A stretch of DNA of 44,090 nt, taken from NCBI GenBank assembly GCA_024275115.1, contig JAJRZT010000037.1, positions 1-44,090 of the forward strand. Direction: 5' to 3'. Shown here piece after piece: positions 17,136 through 25,732 of this stretch; the first letter of the stretch is position 1, and the number at the start of each line of letters is the position of its first letter. A program made the translations under genes and the position numbers. Below the pieces are notes generated by a model. It saw only the letters and a list, made by a program, of their open reading frames with translations, ran no database searches and was not told the DNA's origin. The stretch comes from Gammaproteobacteria bacterium (lineage in GTDB: Bacteria; Pseudomonadota; Gammaproteobacteria; UBA6429; Thiohalophilaceae).

Positions 17136-18203
17136 TCAGGCATTATACAATGTACTTTCTTTATATTCCCGATGCATATACCGAATAATTACCGCCAGAA
17201 CAGCCGCTACCGGTAAAGCGCATAAAACCCCAAAGAAGCCGAATAGCTGCCCACCAGCCAATACGGCAAAAATAACCGCGACAGGATGCAAACCAATTTT
17301 ATCGCCGACCAGAACAGGAGTAAGCACCATCCCTTCCAACGCCTGGCCTATGCCAAAAACAATAAAGACGTAGAATATGTAGGTTACATCACCAAATTGC
17401 ATTAACGCAGCAATGGTTGCGGCAACAATGCCGATGATAAAACCCAGGTAAGGCACAAAACTGACTACCCCGGCCAGCAAGCCAATTAAAATAGCTAAAT
17501 CCAGCCCAACAATACTCAGACCAACCGAATACACAACCGTTAAAGCCAGCACCACCAATAACTGGCCACGAAAAAATGCACCTAACACTTCATCTGACTG
17601 TTTCGCCAAAGACGAGATAAGTTTTTCTTTTTTACGCGGCAGTAACTGCCGGATATGTTCAATTAATTTATCCCAGTCTCTCAGTAAATAAAATGACACA
17701 ATAAATACCAGTACTAAATTCGCCACACCGGCAAATAAAGCAAAACCTGAACGGGTGACAGAGGCCACCACCTGCGCCATAATCCCACCGGCCGACTGCC
17801 AGTTAGACTTTAATGAGTCCTGCAGTGTTGTTAAATCAAACTCAATTTTTGCTGCACCCAGCTTTTCATTGATAACAGGCAATAGTGTTTTTTGTATCCA
17901 TTCAGCGTATTCCGGTACCTTGTTAATTAAAATAATAATTTGTTTTTCAACTAACGGAATAAACAGCAATAAAGCCACCAATGCAATAAGAGTAAGACTA
18001 ATAAATACGGTGGTAACAGCCAGGGTACGGGGGAATTTTTTTAGTTCCAGCCAGTCAACTAATGGGTCACCAATATAGGATAATACTGCAGCAATAACAA
18101 AAGGCGTGAGTACGGGTGTCAGCAAATAAACCAAACCCGCCAATAAAATAACACCGATGAGGAGAAACCACTTTGAACTTTCTGTTATTGATTCTTTTGG
18201 CAT
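17136..18203 (-). CDS. perM: AI-2E/PerM-family membrane permease
   Basis: About 355 residues with roughly eight hydrophobic segments and the family blocks VPYLGFIIGIVAATIAA and the C-terminal LVGDKIGLHPVAVIFAVLAGGQLFGFFG. Members of this AI-2E transporter superfamily include TqsA and PerM; the substrates of most are unknown. I start the gene at the ATG at 18203 (MPKESITESSKW). The frame is open further upstream to 18350, but that part overlaps pgsA and has no permease-like sequence. Hda lies next downstream. Confidence 0.88.
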   Translation of the reverse strand: MPKESITESSKWFLLIGVILLAGLVYLLTPVLTPFVIAAVLSYIGDPLVDWLELKKFPRTLAVTTVFISLTLIALVALLLFIPLVEKQIIILINKVPEYAEWIQKTLLPVINEKLGAAKIEFDLTTLQDSLKSNWQSAGGIMAQVVASVTRSGFALFAGVANLVLVFIVSFYLLRDWDKLIEHIRQLLPRKKEKLISSLAKQSDEVLGAFFRGQLLVVLALTVVYSVGLSIVGLDLAILIGLLAGVVSFVPYLGFIIGIVAATIAALMQFGDVTYIFYVFIVFGIGQALEGMVLTPVLVGDKIGLHPVAVIFAVLAGGQLFGFFGVLCALPVAAVLAVIIRYMHREYKESTLYNA

Positions 18204-18238
18204 TGCTTTATCTCTGTATTTTATTCGTCTTTCGTTTA

Positions 18239-18796
18239 TTATATTTTTTTTGCAGCATAAATAGCGCGGTTGCCCCAGGCAAAAATATACACAATGCCAC
18301 TGGCAAGCGTTGTAAACAAAACAACCCAGATAAGCAGCGTTATAACCCACTCATCAATCGGCAACCATGCCAGTGAAACCAGCATGACGGCTATTAATAC
18401 TATCTGCATTAACGTATTGAGCTTGCTGATGTATGTTGGATTAATCACAACTGTACCGAAGAAAAACCGATATAACAGGCCTCCTGCTACAATAATTATG
18501 TCACGCAGGATAACGCTTAACACTAACCACATGGGTAGCAACTCCAGCCAGGCAAAGCTGATGTAACTGGAAACAAGTAGTAACTTGTCTGCCAATGGGT
18601 CAAGTATTTTACCTAAAGCAGATTCCCAGCCAAAATGTTTAGCCAGCCACCCGTCCAGACTATCGGTTACACCCGCTATCACAAATAATACCAATGCCGG
18701 CATATAATTGTGTTGCAACAGGTAATACACAACAGGGGGCACCAGTGCAATACGTAATAAACTTAATAGATTTGGAAGATTACGCAAACTAAACAT
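18239..18796 (-). CDS. pgsA: CDP-diacylglycerol--glycerol-3-phosphate 3-phosphatidyltransferase
   Basis: Membrane enzyme of phosphatidylglycerol synthesis. At 185 residues it carries the CDP-alcohol phosphotransferase signature DSLDGWLAKHFG followed by LGKILDPLADK, the metal-binding aspartate set, and the typical start MFSLRNLPNLLSLLRI. It is a paralogue of the pssA product at the other end of the window. It starts two bases after the DUF2066 gene stop, on the same strand, and is followed by perM. Confidence 0.95.
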   Translation of the reverse strand: MFSLRNLPNLLSLLRIALVPPVVYYLLQHNYMPALVLFVIAGVTDSLDGWLAKHFGWESALGKILDPLADKLLLVSSYISFAWLELLPMWLVLSVILRDIIIVAGGLLYRFFFGTVVINPTYISKLNTLMQIVLIAVMLVSLAWLPIDEWVITLLIWVVLFTTLASGIVYIFAWGNRAIYAAKKI

Positions 18797-18798
18797 GG

Positions 18799-20112
18799 CT
18801 ATTGCAACAACCGATAAATTAAATCAGGTACACGTTCTTTAGGCTGCGCCTTTACAAGACCGTGTTCACCCGCCACCATCGCAACCACAGGCGTATTTTC
18901 AGCCTGTTTTGGAATCGTATTGGGCTCAGCCACCAACTGGCTACCTAATGCAATGGCCTGCATCACACCGACCCGGCTTCCCTGCGTTGTTAAATCAAAA
19001 AGTACACTGCTTTTGTCTACCTGAATAGTTTGTACTTTTTTAACCGCACTGATCGACGATAAATACTTCACGGTCTGAGAATAGTCAGCCAGACCATTCA
19101 CCTCTTTTATTTTAACCAGAACGTGCTGAACACCCTTGTCGGTTTTTACATCGGCAAAAGCTAAAGAGAGGTTCTGCGCAGTATGACTTAAACCCTGTTT
19201 AACCACTTTTTGTAAATATACCGCTTGTTCCTGCCAGTCTACTCGACGCCCATTCACATAAAGGTACCACCGTGTATTCCAGGCACGGTTAGCCTGATAA
19301 AGCTTACCAACTAAAATTGCTTCTGCCTGATAGCGTCGGGATGCTTCCATCACACGGTCTTCAAAATTACCCCAGACATCGCTGGTTGAAATGTTGGCAC
19401 GATCCGCTAAATCCATTAATGGAAATCGAACCGGTAAACCATAAAGCCGCGCATGTTTTTCAATGCTTTCGCGTGTGGTACTTTTTATACTGTTTGAAAG
19501 CAGGTAGCGTTTGCCTCGGCTTTCAACCACCATCCAGACTAAAATAGATGGCCTTGTGCTTCCCCAAACCGGTAAGTTTGCGTCATGTAATAATTTATTA
19601 ATTTTCTTTTTATTAAAACGTATCCATAAAACCTGTTGTGATTTTTTCGGATTTTTTGTTTTTTCCACAGCAACGGGTTTAATACCCCAGTCAATATGCG
19701 GCCGGCCGGTGGTTTTTTGGTAACGAAACTGCTTTACGTAAGAAGTGGCACGGTTAAGTGCATTGGCAATTTCCACCGTTTTCCCAACCAGTACAAGTTC
19801 CGGCTGCTGCTGATTCGGGGTTTTTTTCAGTGGCAAGGCATCAGTTTCAATCAGTGGTGGCAAAGCTAACACAACATCCTGCTGCCCAGATACGCGCACT
19901 AATACTTCGGCAAAAGCCTGCTGTATTGCCACATGCCGGTCCGCACGGTTCTGACTAAGTACGGGGATTTCAGCTTCATATAAGTCAGTAATTTTTGCTG
20001 CTAACGCACCCTGACTTATAAAAAGGCCGCCAAAACCTATCGCCCCAACCAATACCCCAATCCATACTCGAGCCAAACAGTTCATACGTCGCAATCTCAT
20101 CCTGTTATTCAT
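18799..20112 (-). CDS. DUF2066-domain exported protein
   Basis: About 437 residues. The N-terminus is Arg-rich followed by a hydrophobic segment ending in ALAA, a signal peptide or anchor. The DUF2066 region follows (about YEAEIPVLSQNRADRHVAIQQAFAEVLVRVSG, with later strand-rich parts). The family usually lies opposite purM in gammaproteobacteria, as here, and has no assigned function. The frame is open to 20265, but that extension runs into purM. ATGs at 20112, 20100 and 20085 are all possible; 20112 is chosen as the longest with a normal signal sequence. Confidence 0.82.
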   Translation of the reverse strand: MNNRMRLRRMNCLARVWIGVLVGAIGFGGLFISQGALAAKITDLYEAEIPVLSQNRADRHVAIQQAFAEVLVRVSGQQDVVLALPPLIETDALPLKKTPNQQQPELVLVGKTVEIANALNRATSYVKQFRYQKTTGRPHIDWGIKPVAVEKTKNPKKSQQVLWIRFNKKKINKLLHDANLPVWGSTRPSILVWMVVESRGKRYLLSNSIKSTTRESIEKHARLYGLPVRFPLMDLADRANISTSDVWGNFEDRVMEASRRYQAEAILVGKLYQANRAWNTRWYLYVNGRRVDWQEQAVYLQKVVKQGLSHTAQNLSLAFADVKTDKGVQHVLVKIKEVNGLADYSQTVKYLSSISAVKKVQTIQVDKSSVLFDLTTQGSRVGVMQAIALGSQLVAEPNTIPKQAENTPVVAMVAGEHGLVKAQPKERVPDLIYRLLQ

Positions 20113-20217
20113 ATTAAATAGTGTATCCAGTCTTATGCCAAATTGGTACAATTCGTTATTATGCACTGAATTAAACCATAAAAATGGTCTTTCATCGCAT
20201 CTTGTTATTGTCATTAA

Positions 20218-20232
20218 GCTGGTCTGGCCAGC
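20218..20232 (+). other. Small hairpin in the purM leader
   Basis: GCTGG and CCAGC pair around five bases, about 25 bases before the purM start and just ahead of its ribosome site. It may shape the leader. No PurR-like operator was recognised. Confidence 0.3.
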
Positions 20233-20256
20233 CACCACACTAATCCGGAGTTTACA

Positions 20257-21309
20257 TTGTCTCACGATGCCCCAAAGAAAACAGCCACCTCACTCAGCTA
20301 CAAAGATGCCGGCGTGGATATCGATGCCGGTAACAAACTGATTGACCGTATCAAACCCCATGCAGCACGTACCAAACGCAGTGGTGTTGTTGATGGTTTA
20401 GGCGGCTTTGGCGCATTATTTGAAATTCCAGCACGTTACCAGTCACCAATACTGGTCTCTGGCACGGATGGCGTTGGCACCAAACTCAAACTTGCGCTGG
20501 AAATGAAAAAGCATGACACCATTGGTATTGACCTGGTTGCGATGTGTGTCAACGACTTAATCGTACAAGGTGCTGAGCCGTTATTTTTCCTCGACTACTA
20601 TGCTACTGGCAAGCTGGACATTGAAACGGCCGAAAGCGTGATTAAAGGTATAGCCGATGGTTGTTTACTATCAGGTGCCGCCCTTATCGGTGGCGAAACT
20701 GCTGAAATGCCCGGCATGTACAGCGCAGAAGATTACGACCTGGCCGGTTTTTGTGTCGGCGTGGTTGAAAAAAGCCGTATTATTGATGGCAGTAAAGTCA
20801 AAGCCGGTGACATCCTTATCGGGCTAGCATCGAGTGGCCCACATTCCAATGGTTACTCTCTGGTAAGAAAAGTAATTGAAGTTAGCGGTGCAGATTTGAG
20901 CGAAGCTTTTGATGGTTCCACTCTGGGTGAAAAGCTGCTTGCACCTACCCAAATTTATATAAAACCCCTGCTCGCCCTGCACGAAAAAATTGATATGCAT
21001 GCACTGGCGCACATTACCGGTGGTGGCCTGCTAGAGAACTTACCGCGCGTGATGCCGGATAATACCCAGGCTAAAATCGATGCCAATAGCTGGCAAACAC
21101 CTGCCATCTTCAACTGGTTACAAACTAAGGGCAACATATCCGATGAAGAAATGTACCGCACCTTTAACTGCGGCATTGGCATGGTGATAGTGGTTGATAA
21201 AGCCGATATTGACACATCAATCAATCTGCTTAAAGAACACGGCATTAAAACCAGTATCATCGGCACGATTGAAGAAAGCCAGCAACAAACCCCGCACGTT
21301 AGTATTTAA
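20257..21309 (+). CDS. purM: Phosphoribosylformylglycinamidine cyclo-ligase (AIR synthetase)
   Basis: ATP-dependent ring closure forming aminoimidazole ribonucleotide, the fifth step of purine synthesis. The 350 residues match the family, with [16 protein letters not shown] at the start, the [12 protein letters not shown] loop, the ETAEMPGMY block and [13 protein letters not shown]. The start codon is TTG at 20257, supported by CCGGAG six bases upstream and by the conserved N-terminus; there is no ATG in that position. purN follows after 23 bases. Confidence 0.97.
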   Translation: MSHDAPKKTATSLSYKDAGVDIDAGNKLIDRIKPHAARTKRSGVVDGLGGFGALFEIPARYQSPILVSGTDGVGTKLKLALEMKKHDTIGIDLVAMCVNDLIVQGAEPLFFLDYYATGKLDIETAESVIKGIADGCLLSGAALIGGETAEMPGMYSAEDYDLAGFCVGVVEKSRIIDGSKVKAGDILIGLASSGPHSNGYSLVRKVIEVSGADLSEAFDGSTLGEKLLAPTQIYIKPLLALHEKIDMHALAHITGGGLLENLPRVMPDNTQAKIDANSWQTPAIFNWLQTKGNISDEEMYRTFNCGIGMVIVVDKADIDTSINLLKEHGIKTSIIGTIEESQQQTPHVSI

Positions 21310-21332
21310 TCGGAACCGGAAAAATAACGGGC

Positions 21333-21977
21333 ATGTTACGTATTGTTGTTCTTATTTCCGGTAATGGCAGTAATTTACAAGCCATTATTGATGACATCCA
21401 TGACGATGAGATTGATGCGCAAGTCGTTGCTGTTATCAGTAACACAAAAGAAGCTTATGGCTTAACACGTGCCGAACAGGCCGATATTGATGCCATTGTG
21501 GTTGATAGTAAAAGCACAACAACGCGCGACGAATACGACCAGCAACTCCAACAACAAATAGATAAATACAAGCCGGACTTAATTGTTCTTGCCGGTTTTA
21601 TGCGAATATTAAGTGACGGCTTTGTAAACCACTACCACGGCAAACTTATTAATATTCACCCATCACTGCTACCAAAATATCAGGGGTTGAACACCCACCA
21701 ACGGGTACTCGCTGCCAAAGATACCCATCACGGTGCCAGCGTGCATTTTGTTATTCCTGAACTGGATGCCGGGCCTTTAATCTTGCAAACTGAAGTGCCT
21801 ATCCATGCTGACGATACGACTGAAACCTTAGCCAGGCGTGTACACCAGCAGGAACATATTATTTATCCGCTGGTTATAAAATGGTTTTCCGAAGGTCGCA
21901 TTAAAATGCTCGAAAATAAAACCTTTAAAGACGGGAACGAGCTAACACCCGAAACGGCAATGCTACATTTGATTTAA
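21333..21977 (+). CDS. purN: Phosphoribosylglycinamide formyltransferase
   Basis: Uses 10-formyltetrahydrofolate to formylate glycinamide ribonucleotide, the third step of purine synthesis. At 214 residues it shows the substrate loop ISGNGSNLQA, the folate and catalytic block INIHPSLLPKYQGLNTHQR (Asn and His of the active site), and ELDAGPLI with the catalytic Asp. The ATG at 21333 follows purM closely, so both are likely on one transcript. The C-terminus is about the usual length. Confidence 0.96.
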   Translation: MLRIVVLISGNGSNLQAIIDDIHDDEIDAQVVAVISNTKEAYGLTRAEQADIDAIVVDSKSTTTRDEYDQQLQQQIDKYKPDLIVLAGFMRILSDGFVNHYHGKLINIHPSLLPKYQGLNTHQRVLAAKDTHHGASVHFVIPELDAGPLILQTEVPIHADDTTETLARRVHQQEHIIYPLVIKWFSEGRIKMLENKTFKDGNELTPETAMLHLI

Positions 21978-22056
21978 AAATTCAGGATACCAGTCATTGT
22001 TGAACATATATGAATAATTGCGGTCACAATTCAGGAATCATAAAAAAAGAAACGCC

Positions 22057-22764
22057 ATGATAAAAATCATCAGCCTGTTATTCTTGCTATTTTTTAGTGT
22101 CAGTACCAGCCATGCTGATCTTTTAAAATCCGGCTTTAAAGTCGAATACGATGTTGAATACAATGGTTTCGACCTTGGTGTCAGCAAGCGCAGCTTGTCA
22201 TTTGCGCCACCCCAAACGGCTATTTATAAATCAACCACTACCCCTGAAGGCTTTGCCGCCTTGCTTATCAACGAAACCGTCACCGAAACCAGCAATATCC
22301 TTATCAGCCGCAACAAAATAAAACCATCACTATATCGGCTGGTTAAAAACAAGAAAGGTAACATTGAACAACTGCAAATTGATTTTAACTGGAAAGCGAA
22401 ACAACTGAACAACAGTTACTTAAAAACCACTGAAGCACTCAAAAACAATACCTACGACTTACTCAGCTTTCAGCTAAAAATAATGCAGGACTTGCAAAAA
22501 AACAAAACCCATATGCAATACCGCATAGCAACTAAAAAGCATACCCGTGATTACAATTTAAAAGTTTTAAACAAAGAAACCATAAATACGGGGCTGGGTG
22601 ATTTTGAAGTACTAAAACTCCAGACCGACTTAACCGAAGGCAAAAGCCAGTTTACCTTCTGGGCTGCACCGGCGCTGGAATACCTGCCGATTAAAATCGA
22701 AAAGGTGAATGACAAGGGTGATGTGTTTAGCTTTGTAATACGAGCTTTTACAGTACAGAACTAA
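22057..22764 (+). CDS. DUF3108-domain exported protein
   Basis: About 235 residues with a signal peptide (MIKIISLLFLLFFSVSTSHA). The DUF3108 beta-rich domain follows, including FKVEYDVEYNGFDLGVSKRSL and the ending FTFWAAPALEYLPIKIEKV. These proteins often follow purM-purN in gammaproteobacteria and resemble LolA/YceI-like beta folds, but have no proven function. The frame opens at a TTG at 22018; I prefer the ATG at 22057 because it begins directly with the signal peptide. Confidence 0.83.
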   Translation: MIKIISLLFLLFFSVSTSHADLLKSGFKVEYDVEYNGFDLGVSKRSLSFAPPQTAIYKSTTTPEGFAALLINETVTETSNILISRNKIKPSLYRLVKNKKGNIEQLQIDFNWKAKQLNNSYLKTTEALKNNTYDLLSFQLKIMQDLQKNKTHMQYRIATKKHTRDYNLKVLNKETINTGLGDFEVLKLQTDLTEGKSQFTFWAAPALEYLPIKIEKVNDKGDVFSFVIRAFTVQN

Positions 22765-22776
22765 ATATATTCTTAA

Positions 22777-23343
22777 CTACGCTTTCGGAAGCGTAACCCC
22801 CTGCTGCCCCTGATACTTTCCGCCCCGGTCTTTATAAGACGTTTCACAAATCTCATCCGATTCAAAAAACAACATCTGCGCCACACCTTCATTAGCATAA
22901 ATTTTTGCAGGCAGCGGCGTGGTGTTTGAAAACTCCAATGTCACATGCCCTTCCCATTCCGGTTCAAGCGGCGTGACATTCACAATAATACCGCAACGCG
23001 CATAGGTCGATTTACCTAAACAAATGGTGAGTACACTGCGGGGAATTCTGAAATTCTCAACCGTGCGTGCCAGTGCAAAAGAATTAGGCGGGATAATACA
23101 AACATCGGCTTTAACATCCACAAAACTCTGGTGGTCGAAATCTTTCGGGTCAACAATGGCAGAATTAATGTTAGTAAAAATTTTAAATTCATCCGAGCAA
23201 CGCACATCGTAACCATAGCTGGATGTGCCATAGGAAATAATTCGCCCACCGTCATTCTCACGCACCTGCCCCGATTCAAACGGCTCAATCATGCCATCCG
23301 ACTCCGCCATACGACGAATCCATTTATCACACTTAATACTCAT
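22777..23343 (-). CDS. dcd: dCTP deaminase
   Basis: Deaminates dCTP to dUTP, feeding dTMP synthesis. The 188-residue trimeric enzyme shows the expected start [12 protein letters not shown], the SSYGYDVRC strand, the catalytic region [31 protein letters not shown] with the catalytic Glu, and the C-terminal [13 protein letters not shown] lid that closes over the triphosphate. It converges with the DUF3108 gene (12-base gap). A REP-like hairpin lies about 80 bases upstream of its start. Confidence 0.97.
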   Translation of the reverse strand: MSIKCDKWIRRMAESDGMIEPFESGQVRENDGGRIISYGTSSYGYDVRCSDEFKIFTNINSAIVDPKDFDHQSFVDVKADVCIIPPNSFALARTVENFRIPRSVLTICLGKSTYARCGIIVNVTPLEPEWEGHVTLEFSNTTPLPAKIYANEGVAQMLFFESDEICETSYKDRGGKYQGQQGVTLPKA

Positions 23344-23425
23344 TTTGCTACACCAACCTTCTTTTAACGAGCGGCTATTCTAGTATAATTACAGATAAAG
23401 GGGTAAGGAGTTTTACTTTTCCTCG

Positions 23426-23447
23426 TTCCCACGCTCCCGAGTGGGAA
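23426..23447. repeat. REP-like palindrome 1 (3' side of the RAYT gene)
   Basis: TTCCCAC and GTGGGAA pair around GCTCCCGA, preceded by CG. It is the same stem as the three palindromes on the other side of the transposase gene and lies just past its stop codon. Confidence 0.75.
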
Positions 23448-23459
23448 TGCATACCTTAC

Positions 23460-23990
23460 TCACCACTGCCTACACACCTCCAATAAACCATCATTACCAG
23501 CATAATTCGTTGCACTAGAATAACGCCAGTGAACCGCATCATCCACATAGCCACGCTTTACAGGATTATTGTGAATATAATCAATTTTCTGGCGCATCAT
23601 TTCCTCATTTTGAACCCATTCGGGATGCACACCTTCTTGCCAAAACTGATAAGCCCGATCATCTTTATGTGCCTTCTTGTAAAACGCAAGTTGCTCAAGA
23701 ACCTGCCTGACGTGATTATCATGTAACCAGGCAATTAATTGTTTTGCAGTGTAGGATTTTATACGAGAAACATCCCGATCCAGTGAACAACTTTGTAAAA
23801 CAAAATGACAATGGTTTTCGAGAATGACATAAGCATAAACCTTCAAGCCATCATTCATCAGGTAACGCAATGAATCCAATAAAATATTGACCGTTTCAGG
23901 TCGAGTAAAAACAGGTATCCAGTGCAATACTGTCATCGTAATAAAATGTGGTTGTTCAGGGTTAAGGATTTTGTAGCGACTTCTGCCCAT
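23460..23990 (-). CDS. REP-associated tyrosine transposase (RAYT, IS200-like Y1 family)
   Basis: A 176-residue single-strand DNA transposase-like protein. The HUH metal site is His60-Cys61-His62 in VILENHCHFVLQ. The nucleophilic Tyr is probably Tyr80 in SRIKSYTAKQLIAWL, and the YIHNNPVKRGYV block near the C-terminus is typical of RAYTs. RAYTs are domesticated relatives of IS200/IS605 transposases thought to copy REP sequences. The gene is flanked on both sides by REP-like palindromes, as expected. A ribosome site (GGAGG) supports the ATG at 23990. The gene appears intact. Confidence 0.9.
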   Translation of the reverse strand: MGRSRYKILNPEQPHFITMTVLHWIPVFTRPETVNILLDSLRYLMNDGLKVYAYVILENHCHFVLQSCSLDRDVSRIKSYTAKQLIAWLHDNHVRQVLEQLAFYKKAHKDDRAYQFWQEGVHPEWVQNEEMMRQKIDYIHNNPVKRGYVDDAVHWRYSSATNYAGNDGLLEVCRQW

Positions 23991-24007
23991 TGTTTATGCC
24001 TCCGTGC

Positions 24008-24052
24008 ATTTCAGGTTTTCTAACTTCTGGTTCCCATGCTCCTGCGTGGGAA
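24008..24052. repeat. REP-like unit 2 (5' side of the RAYT gene)
   Basis: The sequence TTTCAGGTTTTCTAACTTCT leads into an imperfect palindrome at 24031-24052 (TTCCCA and TGGGAA arms). The whole unit recurs at 24136-24181 with few changes. Confidence 0.7.
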
Positions 24053-24085
24053 TCCATAGGGTACACGATAACGGTTAAGTATGCA

Positions 24086-24107
24086 TTCCCACGCGGGAGC
24101 GTGGGAA
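24086..24107. repeat. REP-like palindrome 3
   Basis: TTCCCAC and GTGGGAA pair around GCGGGAGC. It is followed by CGAGTAA, a tail shared with the neighbouring units, and a partial fourth unit with CTCCTGCGTGAGAACGAG lies at 24116-24133. Confidence 0.75.
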
Positions 24108-24135
24108 CGAGTAATGCTCCTGCGTGAGAACGAGT

Positions 24136-24181
24136 AATTTCAGGTTTTCTGACTTCTGGTTCCCACGCGGGAGCGTGGGAA
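24136..24181. repeat. REP-like unit 5
   Basis: A second copy of the 46-base unit at 24008, with the palindrome at 24160-24181 (TTCCCAC, GCGGGAGC, GTGGGAA) followed by CGAGTAA. The spacing and alternating loops resemble a composite REP cluster. Confidence 0.75.
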
Positions 24182-24284
24182 CGAGTAAGGCGCGCAACTT
24201 ATGAGCAAGCGGAATTGACAATAGTCAATGAGCATTGCAAATAAGTTGCAGCAACGCCGCAATCGAGCCTCTCGTTGTTCGTAA

Positions 24285-25376
24285 CTAGTTGTTCTGGATA
24301 ACGATGTTAGGAAACGAAGCACTAAAATCTTTCGCTTTCATTGCCAGTTTCGCTGTTACACGCCGTGCAATATCACAATAAATTTCAGTGATGCGGCCGT
24401 CTGGATCGGCAACAACCGTTGGCTTACCTTCGTCTGTACCGACACGGATAGACATATCCAGTGGCAGAGCACCCAGCAAATCAACATTGTGTTGTTCCGA
24501 CATTTTCTCGCCGCCACCTGAACCGAAGATATGTTCTTCGTGGCCACATTCGCTGCAAATATGCAGGCTCATGTTTTCGATAATGCCTAATACGGGCACT
24601 TCTACTTTTTCAAACATCTTCAGGCCTTTGCGTGCATCGAGCAAGGCAATGTCCTGTGGTGTGGTAACAATAATCGCACCGGTCACCGGTACTTTTTGTG
24701 CCAGAGTTAGCTGAATATCACCGGTTCCGGGTGGTAAGTCGATAATTAAATAATCAACGTCTTTCCATTTGGTGTCGTTGAGTAACTGTTCCAGGGCTTG
24801 TGTTACCATTGGGCCACGCCAGATCATTGGGGTTTCTTCATCAATTAAGTAGCCGATTGACATGGACTGAATATGGTAGCTGTTAAGCGGCTCAAGGCTT
24901 TTACCATCGGCAGATTCAGGCTGGCCACTCACACCCAGCATACGCGGTTGGCTTGGACCATAAATATCCGCGTCTAAAATACCCACCGTTGCGCCTTCTT
25001 TTACAAGAGCTAAGGCCAGATTGACCGAGGTGGTTGATTTGCCCACGCCACCTTTGCCGGAGGCAATGGCAATGATGTTTTTCACGCCATTAATCATATT
25101 GACGCCTTTTTGAACCGTGTGCGCCACAATTTTTGAGCTGATATTAATCGTTACTTCAGACACACCGTCAATCGCTTCAACCATTGGTTTTAACTTGCTG
25201 GCCATTTCCGCCTTAAAGCCTTCTGCGGGGTAACCGAGCTGAACCTCTACCGTTACTTTACCGCCTTCGATTTTGATGTCACGAATGGCTTTCGTCGCCA
25301 CTAAATCTTTTTCAGTGTACGGGTCGATATAGGCTTTTAGTGCTTCTTCAACTTGTGATGCGTTTACGTCAGCCAT
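24285..25376 (-). CDS. apbC: Mrp/ApbC-family iron-sulfur cluster carrier ATPase
   Basis: Loads Fe-S clusters onto target proteins. The 363 residues have an N-terminal MIP18-like (DUF59) domain (about 1-90), then the P-loop ATPase with the deviant Walker A GKGGVGKSTTSVNLALAL, and the paired cysteines CSEC in LHICSECGHEEHIFG that hold the bridging cluster. It is divergent from metG, a common neighbour. A ribosome site (AGGAG) supports the ATG at 25376. Clients in this genome could include the Rnf and polyferredoxin proteins nearby, but that is inference. Confidence 0.94.
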   Translation of the reverse strand: MADVNASQVEEALKAYIDPYTEKDLVATKAIRDIKIEGGKVTVEVQLGYPAEGFKAEMASKLKPMVEAIDGVSEVTINISSKIVAHTVQKGVNMINGVKNIIAIASGKGGVGKSTTSVNLALALVKEGATVGILDADIYGPSQPRMLGVSGQPESADGKSLEPLNSYHIQSMSIGYLIDEETPMIWRGPMVTQALEQLLNDTKWKDVDYLIIDLPPGTGDIQLTLAQKVPVTGAIIVTTPQDIALLDARKGLKMFEKVEVPVLGIIENMSLHICSECGHEEHIFGSGGGEKMSEQHNVDLLGALPLDMSIRVGTDEGKPTVVADPDGRITEIYCDIARRVTAKLAMKAKDFSASFPNIVIQNN

Positions 25377-25732
25377 GGGCTTCTCCTAAATAAATCATAA
25401 AAATACAAAACTATTCGCCAAATTCAATTGCTCGTTAGCAGCGACAAATGTGTTAAAATACTTGAGTAAAATACACAGGTACTTGCTGTAGGTCGCAATC
25501 TTACACAAAATTGCATTAGAGTTCTATTATAAACTTTTTTACCTTAGAATAGGATCTCTATTATTTGGTATAGGTACTCTATATAAGGCTGCATTCACCG
25601 CTTTCAATGGCTAACCCCCATTCAAGCTGCTGGACTCGCTAAATACAGCGCCACCTGCTAATATGTTACCTTTAAAATCAAATACTTACCTTTTATTTTG
25701 TAAGCACAAAATAAGACGAACAGAGTAAAATA
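25377..25732. promoter_or_regulatory. Divergent apbC/metG intergenic region with three related dyad motifs
   Basis: This 356-base region has no gene. Three similar short dyads occur: TAGAGTTCTA (25517-25526), TAGGATCTCTA (25550-25560) and TAGGTACTCTA (25571-25581). The last two are 21 bases apart, about two helical turns. A TATAAT lies on the minus strand over the first motif, and TTACAC/TATTAT at 25501/25525 on the plus strand could be a weak promoter. No named regulator can be assigned. Confidence 0.35.

Noticed and set aside
18204-18350. Upstream extension of the perM frame
   Set aside because: It overlaps pgsA and encodes Cys/Tyr-rich sequence unlike any permease N-terminus. The ATG at 18203 gives a normal protein.
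20113-20265. Upstream extension of the DUF2066 frame into purM
   Set aside because: It overlaps the purM start, has no signal-peptide logic, and would put the leader of purM inside a coding region.
24140-24322. A 60-codon minus-strand frame between apbC and the REP units
   Set aside because: It runs through a REP palindrome, overlaps the end of apbC and resembles no protein family.
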